In this document: positions 15,021 to 23,599 of the stretch, piece after piece
Layout: every line of letters begins with the position of its first letter
Position numbering within the stretch: the stretch's first letter is position 1
Assembly: GCA_003248755.1 (NCBI GenBank)
Contig: QFQW01000024.1
Coordinates: 1-47,363 of the forward strand
Direction of reading: 5' to 3'
DNA: 47,363 bases
DNA from: Chryseobacterium sp.
GTDB taxonomy: Bacteria > Bacteroidota > Bacteroidia > Flavobacteriales > Weeksellaceae
The notes under the pieces: generated by a model
Database searches by the model: none
Told to the model about the DNA's origin: nothing
Seen by the model: the letters and a program-made list of their open reading frames with translations, nothing else
Program-made: the position numbers and the translations under genes

Positions 15021-16373
15021 TTATATTTCTGTATTGAGGTCCCAATTTTCAAGATAATCATTGACGTGTTTCAGAAACATTCCGCCAAGACTTCCGTCCA
15101 CCACTCTATGGTCGTAAGAATGCGACATAAACATCTTCTGACGAATCGCAATCACATCTCCAAACTCAGTTTCGATAACTGCAGGCTTTTTTACAATTGC
15201 TCCAACCGCCAAAATCGCTACCTGAGGTTGTGGAATAATCGGCGTTCCCATAAGGTTTCCAAAAGTTCCGACATTAGAAATTGTATAGGTTGCACCCTGT
15301 GTATCAGCTGGTGTCAGTTTTTTATTTCTTGCTCTGTAAGCCAAATCATTGATTGCTTTTGCCAATCCTGACAAACTCAATTGGTCTGCATTTTTGATGA
15401 CAGGAACAATTAGATTTCCATCTGGAAGAGCCGTTGCCATTCCGATATTGATATTCTTTTTCTTGATGATTTTATCGCCATCTACAGATACATTAATCAT
15501 CGGGAAATCCTGAATTGCTTTCACAACCGCTCGGATAAAAATCGGCATAAAAGTCAGTTTTTCGCCATCTCTTTTCTGGTAAGAATTTTTATTGGCATTT
15601 CTCCACGTCACAACATTGGTCACATCCGTTTCTATGAAGGATGTTACGTGTGGCGAAGTGTGTTTGCTATTAACCATGGCATCCGCAATGATTTTTCGAA
15701 CACGGTCCATTTGGATAATTTCGTCACCTTCGTTGAGTTGGAGGGTTTGAGGGTTTGAAGGTCTTGGAGCTGGGGTATTGGAAGATAAACTTTCTTCTTT
15801 TTTAGAATTCTCGAACTCTATCACACTCGAACTCTCTGACTTAGAACTTCTACTTTTTACAAAACTTAAAATATCTTCTTTTGTAATTCTGCTATCTAGC
15901 CCGCTTCCCTTTATCGATTTTAATTCTGATTCAGAAATATTTTCCTGCTGAACAATTGATTTCACCAAAGGTGAAAGATATAACTCCGAATTTTGATTAT
16001 TGAATAGATTACCAGAATGATTAGACAATGGCTGTTCCAGAGTTTTTACAACTTCTGGCTCCGGCTGAACAATTTGGTCTTTTACTTCTTCGTAAGATTT
16101 TGGTTCAGGCGTTTCAGAATCCTGAGAATCACCTTCAATTTCCAAAATTGCAATGGCTTCTCCTATTTTAGCAACTTCATCTTTCTGTTTAAGGATTTTG
16201 ACAATTTTTCCCGAAACTGGTGTCGGAACATCAGAATCTACCTTATCTGTTGCAATTTCAACTACAGATTCATCTTCATTAATAACATCTCCTTCATTAA
16301 ACAACCAAGTGATAATTGTTGCTTCCATAACTCCTTCGCCCATGCTCGGGAGCAATAGTTTATATTCTGCCAT
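15021..16373 (-). CDS. 2-oxoacid dehydrogenase E2 (dihydrolipoamide acyltransferase)
   Basis: The E2 core of a 2-oxoacid dehydrogenase complex passes an acyl group from lipoate to CoA. The start is ATG 16373 (MAEYKLLLPSMGEG); an 11-codon upstream extension has no family match. The parts are a lipoyl domain with Lys44 in EIATDKVDSD, a long Pro/Ser/Glu linker, a peripheral-subunit-binding domain near 135-175 (YLSPLVKSIVQQENIS to RITKEDILSFV), and a catalytic domain of about 230 residues ending with SYDHRVVDG, the HxxxDG active site. The total is 450 residues. Branched-chain versus pyruvate specificity cannot be fixed; a single lipoyl domain of the MGEGVMEA type leans to branched-chain or a flavobacterial generalist. 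No E1 or E3 gene is adjacent. Confidence 0.93.
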   Translation of the reverse strand: MAEYKLLLPSMGEGVMEATIITWLFNEGDVINEDESVVEIATDKVDSDVPTPVSGKIVKILKQKDEVAKIGEAIAILEIEGDSQDSETPEPKSYEEVKDQIVQPEPEVVKTLEQPLSNHSGNLFNNQNSELYLSPLVKSIVQQENISESELKSIKGSGLDSRITKEDILSFVKSRSSKSESSSVIEFENSKKEESLSSNTPAPRPSNPQTLQLNEGDEIIQMDRVRKIIADAMVNSKHTSPHVTSFIETDVTNVVTWRNANKNSYQKRDGEKLTFMPIFIRAVVKAIQDFPMINVSVDGDKIIKKKNINIGMATALPDGNLIVPVIKNADQLSLSGLAKAINDLAYRARNKKLTPADTQGATYTISNVGTFGNLMGTPIIPQPQVAILAVGAIVKKPAVIETEFGDVIAIRQKMFMSHSYDHRVVDGSLGGMFLKHVNDYLENWDLNTEI

Positions 16374-16395
16374 TTTTTGGTTTTTTGAATTTTCC

Positions 16396-16403
16396 CAAAA
16401 GTA
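16396..16403 (-). promoter_or_regulatory. Promoter -7 box of the E2 gene
   Basis: The minus strand reads TACTTTTG (TAnnTTTG), 22 bases before the ATG at 16373. This supports the shorter start, because the upstream extension would read through the promoter. Confidence 0.5.
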
Positions 16404-16497
16404 CACTTTTTTTTATTAAATATATAATTCTGTTATTTAAAATTGATTAGGCTAATTTTTTTATAAATTTGATAATCAAAATTTTTAGAATTATACA

Positions 16498-16788
16498 ATG
16501 AATATCTACTTAAGTGCAATTATCCATATCAAAGAAAACTCAATAATGGACGCCATTGAATTATTAAAAAAATTAGTCATAGAAACCCGCAAGGAAAAAG
16601 GCTGTATCCAATATGACCTATTCGAAGACAATAGAAACAAAGGCGTATTTTTCATCCACGAAAACTGGGAAACCAATGAAGACCTTCACAATCATCAAGT
16701 TTCTGAACACATGTTAAAGTTCCGTGAGAATATCGTTTCCCTATTGGAAAATCCAAATACTGTTTATGTTGGGAATAAACTTTTTTAA
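16498..16788 (+). CDS. Antibiotic biosynthesis monooxygenase-fold protein
   Basis: A 96-residue protein of the ABM (dimeric alpha-beta barrel) family. Segments typical of the fold are IYLSAIIHIKENSIMDAIELLKKLVIETRKEKGCIQYDLFED, then VFFIHENWETNEDLHNHQVSEHMLKF, with the usual E-x-W and a late His pair. Relatives include E. coli YgiN quinol monooxygenase and small haem or quinone oxidising proteins, so a role with quinones or oxidative metabolism is possible but not shown. It stands alone between the divergent E2 gene and the M36 protease gene. Confidence 0.85.
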   Translation: MNIYLSAIIHIKENSIMDAIELLKKLVIETRKEKGCIQYDLFEDNRNKGVFFIHENWETNEDLHNHQVSEHMLKFRENIVSLLENPNTVYVGNKLF

Positions 16789-16883
16789 TTTAAAAATAAA
16801 CAATATTTAAGTTAAATTTTTATCAAAAACCTAATAAATGTAAATTTAATTATATTTATTACATAAAAAAAGAATTTTTTCAA

Positions 16884-16891
16884 TATTTTTG
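16884..16891 (+). promoter_or_regulatory. Promoter -7 box of the M36 protease gene
   Basis: TATTTTTG (TAnnTTTG) lies 36 bases before the ATG at 16928. It overlaps the region that a longer 16889 start would need, and so supports 16928. Confidence 0.5.
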
Positions 16892-16927
16892 CTAATCTCA
16901 ATTTTAAATCTAATTATAAATTTCAAT

Positions 16928-19546
16928 ATGAAAATAAATCAACTCACTAGAAGTGCAGGGATTGGCGTTTTTTTTCTTTTTGCTAATCTTAATGCACAAT
17001 CAAACAAAAAAATTATTTCGGATTTCATCAAAAGTGATGTTAGCTTCAGAAACAATTCAACTGCTGATTTTAAAATTCAAAACGAAGACAAATCAGCCAG
17101 TTTAAAATCTGAAATTGTAAACGTTCAGCAATATTATAATAATACTCCTATCTATAAATCCCTGGCAAAAGCTGTTATTAGAGACGGAAAAGTTCTTTCT
17201 TTCAATAATAATTTCAAACAAATAATGAGTGATAACAGTATTGTTGCTGATAAGATTGATAAATCAGAAGCATTTTCTACCGCTCTAAGATTTCTTGGAA
17301 TAGTTGATTCTGGTTTTGAAGTTGTAGATGAAAAAAAGGAAATGGTAAATTTACCTGATGAAAAGGTGGCCAATCTTCGTTTTTATTTTGAAAGAAATAA
17401 TAGTTTGATTCCAGCACAGTTATTTTTCATCAATCAGGCTAAGTCTAATCTGTCTTATGCAATACTTGTAAGCCTTTCTAATGGAGAGATTCTGGAAAAC
17501 AATAATATGATCATTAATTGTACTTTTGATACTAATCATATTTCTGGAGAAGCATCCGAAACACCTAATACTCATTTATTAAGTCATTTTAATACTTCAA
17601 CCTCAACCCACACCCTGAATAAGACTGCTACAGATGCAATATACAATGTATTTCCATTTCCAATAGAAGCACCAACTTTTGGTTCAAGAAGTCTTGTGAC
17701 TAACCCTTGGGATCTCACAGCATCACCAGAAGGATGGCACTCTAATGGAACTACATCATATTCAAATACGCGTGGAAACAATGTATATGCATATATAGAT
17801 AACAATGCATCAAATACAGCTGGCTTTTCACCAACCAGCACAACTACAGGAAGTTTCACGTTTGATTTTCCTTTTGCAGAAAGTACTACTTTAAGTGCAT
17901 ACGACAATAAAAGCTCTGCTGTGACTAACTTATTTTATGCAAACAATATGATGCATGATATTATGTATAAGTTTGGCTTCACAGAAACTAGTAAGAATTT
18001 TCAAACCAACAACTTTAATAAAGGAGGAATAGGAAATGATGCTGTAAGGGCAGAAGCTTATGATGGAAGCGGATACAATAACGCAAATTTCAACTCAGGA
18101 TATGAGATTTCTCAAAGTAATGTACAGGCGCCTAGAATGCAAATGTATCTTTGGAATTACGGAATAGCTCTTAAAAAAAGATTATTTTATACCGATACAA
18201 CTCTAGCAACAAGAGCTTCGGTTAATACTGGTGTATTATACTATTATCCAACTGGAGGTGTAACAAGTGATTATTATACCGGTAAATATCTAATGGAAAC
18301 TGGTATAACGGGAGATGTTGCAGTCCCAACTGTTGAAAATTTGTGCACCGCTTTACCAGCTGGAGAGCTGACAGGAAAAATAGCAATTACGACAACTAGT
18401 GGTTGTGGATATGATGTAAAAGTAAGAAATGCTCAAACTTCAGGTGCAGTTGGAGTAATTGTACACAGATCTGTTAGTACTGTCATTGATCTAAGTGTAA
18501 GCAATTCAACATCTAGTGACATTCATATCCCAGCACTTGTAATTCCAAAAAGTGAGGGTGATTTTATTAAGTCTGAACTTACCGCCGGAAGATCAGTTAA
18601 TGTTAACCTGAAAGATCCTGGATTCGGATATAAAAACTCCAGCTTTGACAACGGAGTGATGATTCATGAATATGGCCACGGTATATCCAACAGACTTACA
18701 GGACAAGGATACGGCTGTTTAAACAGCTTAGAGCAAATGGGAGAAGGCTGGTCTGATTTCTTTGCATTAATGTTAACTAACTCTCCTAATGCAACTGCAA
18801 ATGTTGCGAGAGGAATAGGTACTTATTCCACAAACACTCCTACTACTTCCTTAGGAATTAGAAGTTACAAATATAGCCCAGATATGAGTATAAATCCTCA
18901 TACATATGCTGATACTAATTCTACAGGGGGGCAACCGCATGCCGTAGGAGAAATATGGGCTACAATGCTTTGGGATCTTCATTGGAAGTTGGCTGAAAAA
19001 TATGGCTATAATTCAGATGTTACTGCAGATCCAAATTCTGGTAGCGCAAAAGTTTTGCAATTAGTTATGGATGGTCTTAAGTTACAACCTTGTAATCCTG
19101 GATTTATTTCTGGTCGTGACGCCATCTTGCAAGCTGATCAACTAACAGGAGGTGCCGATAACTGCCTTATTTGGAATGTATTTGCAAGAAGAGGTCTGGG
19201 GGTCAATGCATCTGCTGGAAGTATAAATAGTATTACAGATCAAGTAAATGGATTTGATGTTCCTTCCGCTTGTTTACTTGCAACAGAAGACATTGCAAAA
19301 AACAAAAGCTTTGGCATCTATCCAAACCCTGCAAAAGGAGAATTCTTTATAAAAACCGCTCCAACTGTAGGAAATGAAACTATCAAAATAGAAGTTCTTG
19401 ATATGAACGGAAAATTGGTTAAATCTCTTGAAAGAAAGAAAAACAGTTCAGACTCAATCTCTACAAAAGGGTTGGCTAAGGGAACATATCTTGTAGTAAT
19501 TACTGAGAATGGAAAATCCAGTGGAGAAAAATTAATTGTAGAATAA
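16928..19546 (+). CDS. Secreted M36 fungalysin-type metalloprotease with T9SS sorting domain
   Basis: A large secreted zinc protease of 872 residues. I start it at ATG 16928, where a signal peptide begins (MKINQLTRSAGIGVFFLFANLNAQ); 13 upstream codons lack a signal. An FTP-like propeptide covers about 30-200. The M36 catalytic domain follows, with zinc motif H580-EYG-H584 and the downstream ligand Glu606 in QMGEGWSDFF, both exact fungalysin signatures. A PA (protease-associated) insert lies near 455-560 (VENLCTALPAGELTGKIAIT to IPALVIPKSEG). The end (about 795-872) is a T9SS type-A sorting domain (FGIYPNPAKGEF to KGTYLVVI). It should be exported by the Sec and type IX systems to degrade proteins outside the cell. 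Confidence 0.95.
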   Translation: MKINQLTRSAGIGVFFLFANLNAQSNKKIISDFIKSDVSFRNNSTADFKIQNEDKSASLKSEIVNVQQYYNNTPIYKSLAKAVIRDGKVLSFNNNFKQIMSDNSIVADKIDKSEAFSTALRFLGIVDSGFEVVDEKKEMVNLPDEKVANLRFYFERNNSLIPAQLFFINQAKSNLSYAILVSLSNGEILENNNMIINCTFDTNHISGEASETPNTHLLSHFNTSTSTHTLNKTATDAIYNVFPFPIEAPTFGSRSLVTNPWDLTASPEGWHSNGTTSYSNTRGNNVYAYIDNNASNTAGFSPTSTTTGSFTFDFPFAESTTLSAYDNKSSAVTNLFYANNMMHDIMYKFGFTETSKNFQTNNFNKGGIGNDAVRAEAYDGSGYNNANFNSGYEISQSNVQAPRMQMYLWNYGIALKKRLFYTDTTLATRASVNTGVLYYYPTGGVTSDYYTGKYLMETGITGDVAVPTVENLCTALPAGELTGKIAITTTSGCGYDVKVRNAQTSGAVGVIVHRSVSTVIDLSVSNSTSSDIHIPALVIPKSEGDFIKSELTAGRSVNVNLKDPGFGYKNSSFDNGVMIHEYGHGISNRLTGQGYGCLNSLEQMGEGWSDFFALMLTNSPNATANVARGIGTYSTNTPTTSLGIRSYKYSPDMSINPHTYADTNSTGGQPHAVGEIWATMLWDLHWKLAEKYGYNSDVTADPNSGSAKVLQLVMDGLKLQPCNPGFISGRDAILQADQLTGGADNCLIWNVFARRGLGVNASAGSINSITDQVNGFDVPSACLLATEDIAKNKSFGIYPNPAKGEFFIKTAPTVGNETIKIEVLDMNGKLVKSLERKKNSSDSISTKGLAKGTYLVVITENGKSSGEKLIVE

Positions 19547-19570
19547 CAATTTCATTTCTATAATTAAATC

Positions 19571-19618
19571 TTATAAAGAAACAGCCTTCTTAAAATTAAG
19601 AAGGCTGTTTCTTTATAA
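19571..19618. terminator. Long perfect hairpin after the M36 gene
   Basis: A palindrome with arms of about 22 bases (AAGAAACAGCCTTCTT inside one arm) and a minimal loop lies 25 bases after the stop codon. A T-rich stretch is built into the right arm. It is longer than most terminators in this window and has no mismatch. Confidence 0.85.
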
Positions 19619-19647
19619 TCTTAACAAAACTTTATCGTTTTTCGATA

Positions 19648-19676
19648 TTGGCATCAATATTGAAAAACTAACTTTG
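19648..19676 (+). promoter_or_regulatory. Promoter of the LolA-like gene
   Basis: TTG (19648-19650), an 18-base spacer and TAACTTTG (19669-19676) match both Bacteroidota promoter elements at the normal spacing. The ATG follows 26 bases later. Confidence 0.65.
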
Positions 19677-19701
19677 CTTAAAATTTAATCAAGAATAATA
19701 A

Positions 19702-20343
19702 ATGAAAAATTATTTAAAGACTTTTCTGACTTTAACCTTTATAGGAAGTAATTTAAATGCTCATTCTCAAACTATTGATAGTAAATCAAAAACTATATTG
19801 GACGACATTACCAAGAATTACAAAAGTAAGAAAAACTCTTATTTCAAATTTTCTTACGGAACTGGTTCGTCCAAAGTAACTCAAAATCAAACAGGTATTT
19901 TTTATTCTGACAATAACAAATACAAATTAAAAATAATGGGTATTGAGCAGCTTTTTGATGGTAATAAAATCTACAGTATCAATGATGAAGATAAAGAAAT
20001 TACCATTTCAAAACCTGATGGTAATCAAGCACAGTTCTCTCCTTTAAGTTATTTGGATTCTTATAAAAAAGAATACAATGTAAATTACTCTGGAAAGAAA
20101 ACAATTAGCGGAATTCCTGTTGATATTATAAAAATGACACCCATAAAAAATAATGGTCTAAAAAGCGTGACTCTTTACATTAATTCCCCACAGAAAAAAT
20201 TAATCAAACTAGAGCAACTTTCCACGAATAATGATATTGCGGTAATTACGATTAGCAATTACAAAGAAAATCAATCCTTAGCTCCTTCAGTTTTCAGTTT
20301 TGATAAATCAAAATATCAAAATTATCTAATAACTGAATTATAA
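19702..20343 (+). CDS. LolA-like outer-membrane lipoprotein carrier protein
   Basis: A 213-residue periplasmic protein with a signal peptide (MKNYLKTFLTLTFIGSNLNAHSQ). It has the LolA/LolB-type half-barrel pattern: a leading helix ILDDITKNYKSKKNSYFKFSYG, then paired strands GIFYSDNNKYKLKIMGIEQLFDGNKIYSINDEDKEITIS and a C-terminal AVITISNYKEN strand. LolA shuttles lipoproteins from the inner to the outer membrane; Bacteroidota carry several LolA-like proteins and not all do so. It has its own promoter and a terminator. Confidence 0.82.
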   Translation: MKNYLKTFLTLTFIGSNLNAHSQTIDSKSKTILDDITKNYKSKKNSYFKFSYGTGSSKVTQNQTGIFYSDNNKYKLKIMGIEQLFDGNKIYSINDEDKEITISKPDGNQAQFSPLSYLDSYKKEYNVNYSGKKTISGIPVDIIKMTPIKNNGLKSVTLYINSPQKKLIKLEQLSTNNDIAVITISNYKENQSLAPSVFSFDKSKYQNYLITEL

Positions 20344-20357
20344 TATAAAAAAAAACA

Positions 20358-20387
20358 AAAATGCATTACTTCTCAGTAATGCATTTT
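20358..20387. terminator. Bidirectional terminator between the LolA-like and DUF4294 genes
   Basis: A 13-bp perfect stem AAAATGCATTACT / AGTAATGCATTTT closes a TCTC loop, flanked by A-rich and T-rich sequence. It abuts the DUF4294 stop codon at 20388 and serves both convergent genes. Confidence 0.88.
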
Positions 20388-21107
20388 CTATTTTTCAAAT
20401 TTATATTGATCTGCTCCGGGATAAGGCCTCAAATAACCAAGATTCCAGTTAGATTTTAAAAGAGATTCTATAAAAAGATCATCTCTATATTTATGCGGAT
20501 CATAAGGTGTTTTAAGACTTACATCAGCAATATTACCTTTTACGTTCCACCAAAAAGCACTCCATCCGCCACGTAATTCTTTAATAATTTCATAAACTGT
20601 TTTCCCTGTAGCACGATTCATTAGCTTTGCAAAAACCTGTCCCTCTGTTGTTGTCAATTCACGTAGTTGCTTCTCATAGCTAGCCGCCAATTCCGTTTGT
20701 CTTTGTCTCATGTATCGGCTTCTGTCTGAACCTTTCAAATTAGCACTTTCCTTTTGAATGTCACGATATTGTTCCAAGGCATCTAAAAATAACGGGTAAA
20801 CACGGTTGAGTTTTTTATTAAGAAAAAAATAAAAATTCTTATCTAGTTGATTATTAAAATGAGGATTAGCTCTCAAAGTCAACTCATCCATTACTATAAC
20901 TTGCTCCCCATTTATTTTATAAATTTTTGCCTTTTGAACTTCGTCGTAATAATACTCATTGCCAAATTCATCTTTCTGCAATTTGCTTTTAGGAATATCA
21001 TCAAAAGATTTTATATCAAGAGTATCTTTCTGTGAAAAACAAAATACACCAATAAACAGAAAAAGAATTGGAATCAATTTATCAAAAATCATTACTTTTA
21101 CCTTCAT
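20388..21107 (-). CDS. DUF4294 family protein
   Basis: A 239-residue secreted or periplasmic protein of the Bacteroidota family DUF4294, function unknown. I start at ATG 21107 (MKVKVMIFDKLIPILFLF); a TTG 12 bases upstream is the only longer option. The signal peptide ends near VFCFSQ. The conserved core contains DEFGNEYYYDEV, YPLFLDALEQYRDIQKE, LTTTEGQVFAKLMNRATGKTVYEIIKELRGGWSAFWWN and a closing TPYDPHKYRDDLFIE, which look like a helical domain with a Trp-rich face. It is divergent from the M42 peptidase gene with 43 bases between starts, an arrangement I recall as common in flavobacteria. Confidence 0.85.
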   Translation of the reverse strand: MKVKVMIFDKLIPILFLFIGVFCFSQKDTLDIKSFDDIPKSKLQKDEFGNEYYYDEVQKAKIYKINGEQVIVMDELTLRANPHFNNQLDKNFYFFLNKKLNRVYPLFLDALEQYRDIQKESANLKGSDRSRYMRQRQTELAASYEKQLRELTTTEGQVFAKLMNRATGKTVYEIIKELRGGWSAFWWNVKGNIADVSLKTPYDPHKYRDDLFIESLLKSNWNLGYLRPYPGADQYKFEK

Positions 21108-21150
21108 AAAAATTAACAAATATTAACATCAAAAATCATTCCTTTCTAAT

Positions 21151-22227
21151 ATGAAATTCGAAAAGAAATCAATTAAATTTTTAGAAGAATATTTAAATAC
21201 TGCTTCACCAACAGGTTATGAACATAAAGGTCAAAAAATCTGGATGGATTACATTAAACCTTTTGTTGATGAAATAGAAGTTGACCATTACGGAACAGCT
21301 TATGGAATCATCAATCCAGAAGCAGATTTCAAAGTAGTTATAGAAGCTCACGCAGACGAAATCAGCTGGTACGTAAATTATATTACAGACGATGGATTAA
21401 TCTATGTTATCAGAAACGGAGGATCTGATCAAACCATCGCTCCTTCAAAAGTGGTACATATCCATGGAGAAAAAGGAATTGTAAAAGGTGTTTTCGGTTG
21501 GCCTGCAATTCACACAAGAAGCGCAAACCAAAACGAACCGACCCCAAAAATAGATAACATCTTCATCGATTGTGGTGCAGCTTCAAAAAAAGAAGTTGAA
21601 GAATTGGGAATATTTGTTGGATGTATGATTACATACCCTGATGAATTTTTTGAACTGAATGACAGATATTTTGTTTGTCGTGCTTTGGACAACAGAATTG
21701 GAGGCTTTATGATTGCAGAAGTTGCAAGACTTTTAAAAGAAAACAAAAAGAAACTACCTTTCGGATTATATATCACCAATTCCGTACAAGAAGAAGTCGG
21801 ACTTTATGGCGCAGATATGATTGCTGACACGATCAAACCTAACATTGCCATTGTGACAGATGTGACACACGACACTACAACACCGATGATTGAAAAGAAA
21901 AAAGAAGGTGACCAAAAATGTGGCGACGGACCAGTTGTTTTCTTCGCTCCAAGTGTCCATCATACAATCAGAGAATTGATTATCAATACAGCTAAAGAGA
22001 AAGAAATTCCTTTCCAAAGAGCCGCGGCAAGCAGAGCAACAGGCACAGATACAGATGCATTCGCACATTCCAATGGTGGAGTTCCAAGCGCATTGATTTC
22101 TTTACCTTTACGATACATGCACACAACTGTAGAAATGGTATCAAAAGAAGATGTTTCAAATGTTATCAAATTGATTTACGAAAGTCTTTTAAAGATAGAA
22201 CCAACAATGAAACTTAAATATCATTAA
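21151..22227 (+). CDS. M42-family metallopeptidase (glutamyl aminopeptidase type)
   Basis: A cytoplasmic co-catalytic zinc aminopeptidase of 358 residues. Ligand and catalytic motifs come in family order: EAHADE with His67 and Asp69, ALDNRIGG (Asp near 177), VQEEVG (catalytic Glu pair near 211), VTDVTHD (Asp near 235) and a late MHTTVEMV (His near 322). There is no signal peptide. M42 enzymes form large tetrahedral particles that trim peptides from the proteasome-like pathway; some members are mislabelled endoglucanase M. It is followed 27 bases later by rpe on the same strand. Confidence 0.93.
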   Translation: MKFEKKSIKFLEEYLNTASPTGYEHKGQKIWMDYIKPFVDEIEVDHYGTAYGIINPEADFKVVIEAHADEISWYVNYITDDGLIYVIRNGGSDQTIAPSKVVHIHGEKGIVKGVFGWPAIHTRSANQNEPTPKIDNIFIDCGAASKKEVEELGIFVGCMITYPDEFFELNDRYFVCRALDNRIGGFMIAEVARLLKENKKKLPFGLYITNSVQEEVGLYGADMIADTIKPNIAIVTDVTHDTTTPMIEKKKEGDQKCGDGPVVFFAPSVHHTIRELIINTAKEKEIPFQRAAASRATGTDTDAFAHSNGGVPSALISLPLRYMHTTVEMVSKEDVSNVIKLIYESLLKIEPTMKLKYH

Positions 22228-22254
22228 TAAATCAAATAAAAAGTAACTATAAAA

Positions 22255-22905
22255 ATGAAAAACAAACTTATAGCACCATCGCTTTTGTCTGCAGATTTTG
22301 GGAATCTTCAGAGAGATATCGAGATGCTAAACAACTCTCAAGCAGATTGGTTACATGTAGATGTTATGGACGGACGTTTTGTCCCGAACATTTCCTTTGG
22401 ATTCCCCGTAATGAAAACCGTTCAGCAACACGCCAAAAAATTCGTGGATGTACATCTTATGATTGTTGAGCCCGAAAAATACGTAGAAGAATTCATAGAA
22501 TATGGCGCTGATTTAGTTTCAGTACACATTGAAGCTTGTACGCATCTTCACAGAACCATTCATCAGATTCAAGACAAAGGAGCGAAAGCAGGTGTAGTTC
22601 TTAATCCGGCAACTCCTGTTTTGATGTTAGAAGACATTATTGCGGATGTGGATTTGGTTTTATTGATGAGTGTTAATCCAGGATTTGGGGGACAAAAATT
22701 CATTCAAAATACTTATAAAAAAATCAGCGAAACAAAAGATTTGATTCTAAGCAACAATTCTACTGCCTTGATCCAAATTGATGGTGGTGTTAATCTGGAC
22801 AATGCATCAAAACTTTTTGAAGCCGGAGCAGACGTTTTGGTTGCAGGAAACGCAGTGTTCTCTTCTCAAGACCCGGAAAGAACAATTGAGTTATTGAAAT
22901 TTTAG
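22255..22905 (+). CDS. rpe: Ribulose-phosphate 3-epimerase
   Basis: It interconverts ribulose 5-phosphate and xylulose 5-phosphate in the pentose phosphate pathway. The 216-residue TIM barrel shows every family motif: APSLLSADFGNL at the start, HVDVMDGRFVPN with the metal-binding His and Asp, VDVHLMIVEP, MSVNPGFGGQKF, and the phosphate site IQIDGGVN followed by GADVLVAGNAVF. It is probably co-transcribed with the M42 gene. Its TAG stop overlaps the first bases of intergenic repeat E1. Confidence 0.97.
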   Translation: MKNKLIAPSLLSADFGNLQRDIEMLNNSQADWLHVDVMDGRFVPNISFGFPVMKTVQQHAKKFVDVHLMIVEPEKYVEEFIEYGADLVSVHIEACTHLHRTIHQIQDKGAKAGVVLNPATPVLMLEDIIADVDLVLLMSVNPGFGGQKFIQNTYKKISETKDLILSNNSTALIQIDGGVNLDNASKLFEAGADVLVAGNAVFSSQDPERTIELLKF

Positions 22906-22991
22906 GAGCTAAACCCCGCTATTCGCTATATCTTTTTTTGTCAAGACTTTTCCCATTGCAAAAAAAAAGATACCGCTACTATCGGGGCTAG
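22904..22991. repeat. Long-hairpin intergenic repeat, copy E1
   Basis: One end reads AGGAGCTAAACCCCGCTATT and CGCTATATCTTTTTTTG. The other reads AAAAGATACCGCTACTATCG then GGGCTAG. The reverse complement aligns closely with copy E3. The A/T-tracts pair to make a long stem. The element starts at the A of the rpe TAG codon. Confidence 0.8.
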
Positions 22992-23006
22992 TGACAAGAT
23001 AATACA

Positions 23007-23040
23007 AAAAATAGGCTATCAGTTTTGATAGCCTATTTTT
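23007..23040. terminator. Bidirectional terminator between rpe and ndk
   Basis: A 15-bp perfect stem AAAAATAGGCTATCA / TGATAGCCTATTTTT closes a GTTT loop and lies between convergent genes. It serves ndk (stop 23063) and probably the rpe transcript. Confidence 0.88.
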
Positions 23041-23062
23041 ATATTTGGTTTCTCAGAAGAAA

Positions 23063-23482
23063 TTAGAAAATCTCTCTCCCTGAAAAATGAAACTGAGCCT
23101 CGATAAGAGCATTCTCGTCAGAATCAGAACCATGAACCGCATTTTCCCCGATGCTTCTTGCAAAAAGCTTTCTGATAGTTCCTTCAGCAGCTTCAGCAGG
23201 GTTTGTAGAACCGATTGTAGTTCTGAAATCTTCAACTGCATTATCTTTTTCAAGAACTGCTGCTACGATTGGTCCGGAAGACATAAAATCAACCAATTCT
23301 CCATAGAAAGGTCTTTCAGAATGTACTTCGTAGAATTTTTTAGCATCAGCTACAGTCAACTGAGTTAATTTCAAAGCTTTGATTTTAAAACCAGCTTCGC
23401 TGATTTTTCCAAGAATCGCTCCAATGTGTCCATCTGCTACTGCATCTGGTTTAATCATGGTAAAAGTGATTTTTCCTGACAT
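23063..23482 (-). CDS. ndk: Nucleoside diphosphate kinase
   Basis: It moves the gamma phosphate between nucleoside tri- and diphosphates through a phosphohistidine. The 139-residue length is standard. The start TFTMIKPDAV, the KKFYEVHSERPFYGELVDFMSSGP segment and the active site NAVHGSDS with His117 are all present. It is monocistronic, with its own promoter upstream and a shared terminator downstream. Confidence 0.97.
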   Translation of the reverse strand: MSGKITFTMIKPDAVADGHIGAILGKISEAGFKIKALKLTQLTVADAKKFYEVHSERPFYGELVDFMSSGPIVAAVLEKDNAVEDFRTTIGSTNPAEAAEGTIRKLFARSIGENAVHGSDSDENALIEAQFHFSGREIF

Positions 23483-23509
23483 TTTTTTATATTATTTTTT
23501 TAAGAGTTG

Positions 23510-23543
23510 CAAATTTACAATATTTTTTACTTATGTTTGCAAA
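23510..23543 (-). promoter_or_regulatory. ndk promoter, overlapped by a divergent promoter-like sequence
   Basis: The minus strand has TTTG (23543-23540), a 22-base spacer and TAAATTTG (23517-23510), 27 bases before the ndk ATG. The plus strand of the same region has TTG (23507-23509), 22 bases and TATGTTTG (23532-23539). The two promoters would therefore overlap face to face. Confidence 0.55.
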
Positions 23544-23574
23544 CGGAAATTCTTTTTCAAAGAGTCGATTTTTT

Positions 23575-23590
23575 TGGCACAGTATTTGTT
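23575..23590 (+). promoter_or_regulatory. Candidate sigma-54 promoter
   Basis: TGGCACA, four bases, then TTGTT. The -24 element is exact and the GG to G(C) spacing is exactly ten bases; only the -12 C is replaced by T. Transcription would start near 23600. No annotated gene lies downstream, only a terminator 45 bases further on. Confidence 0.45.
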
Positions 23591-23599
23591 ACTTTAATT

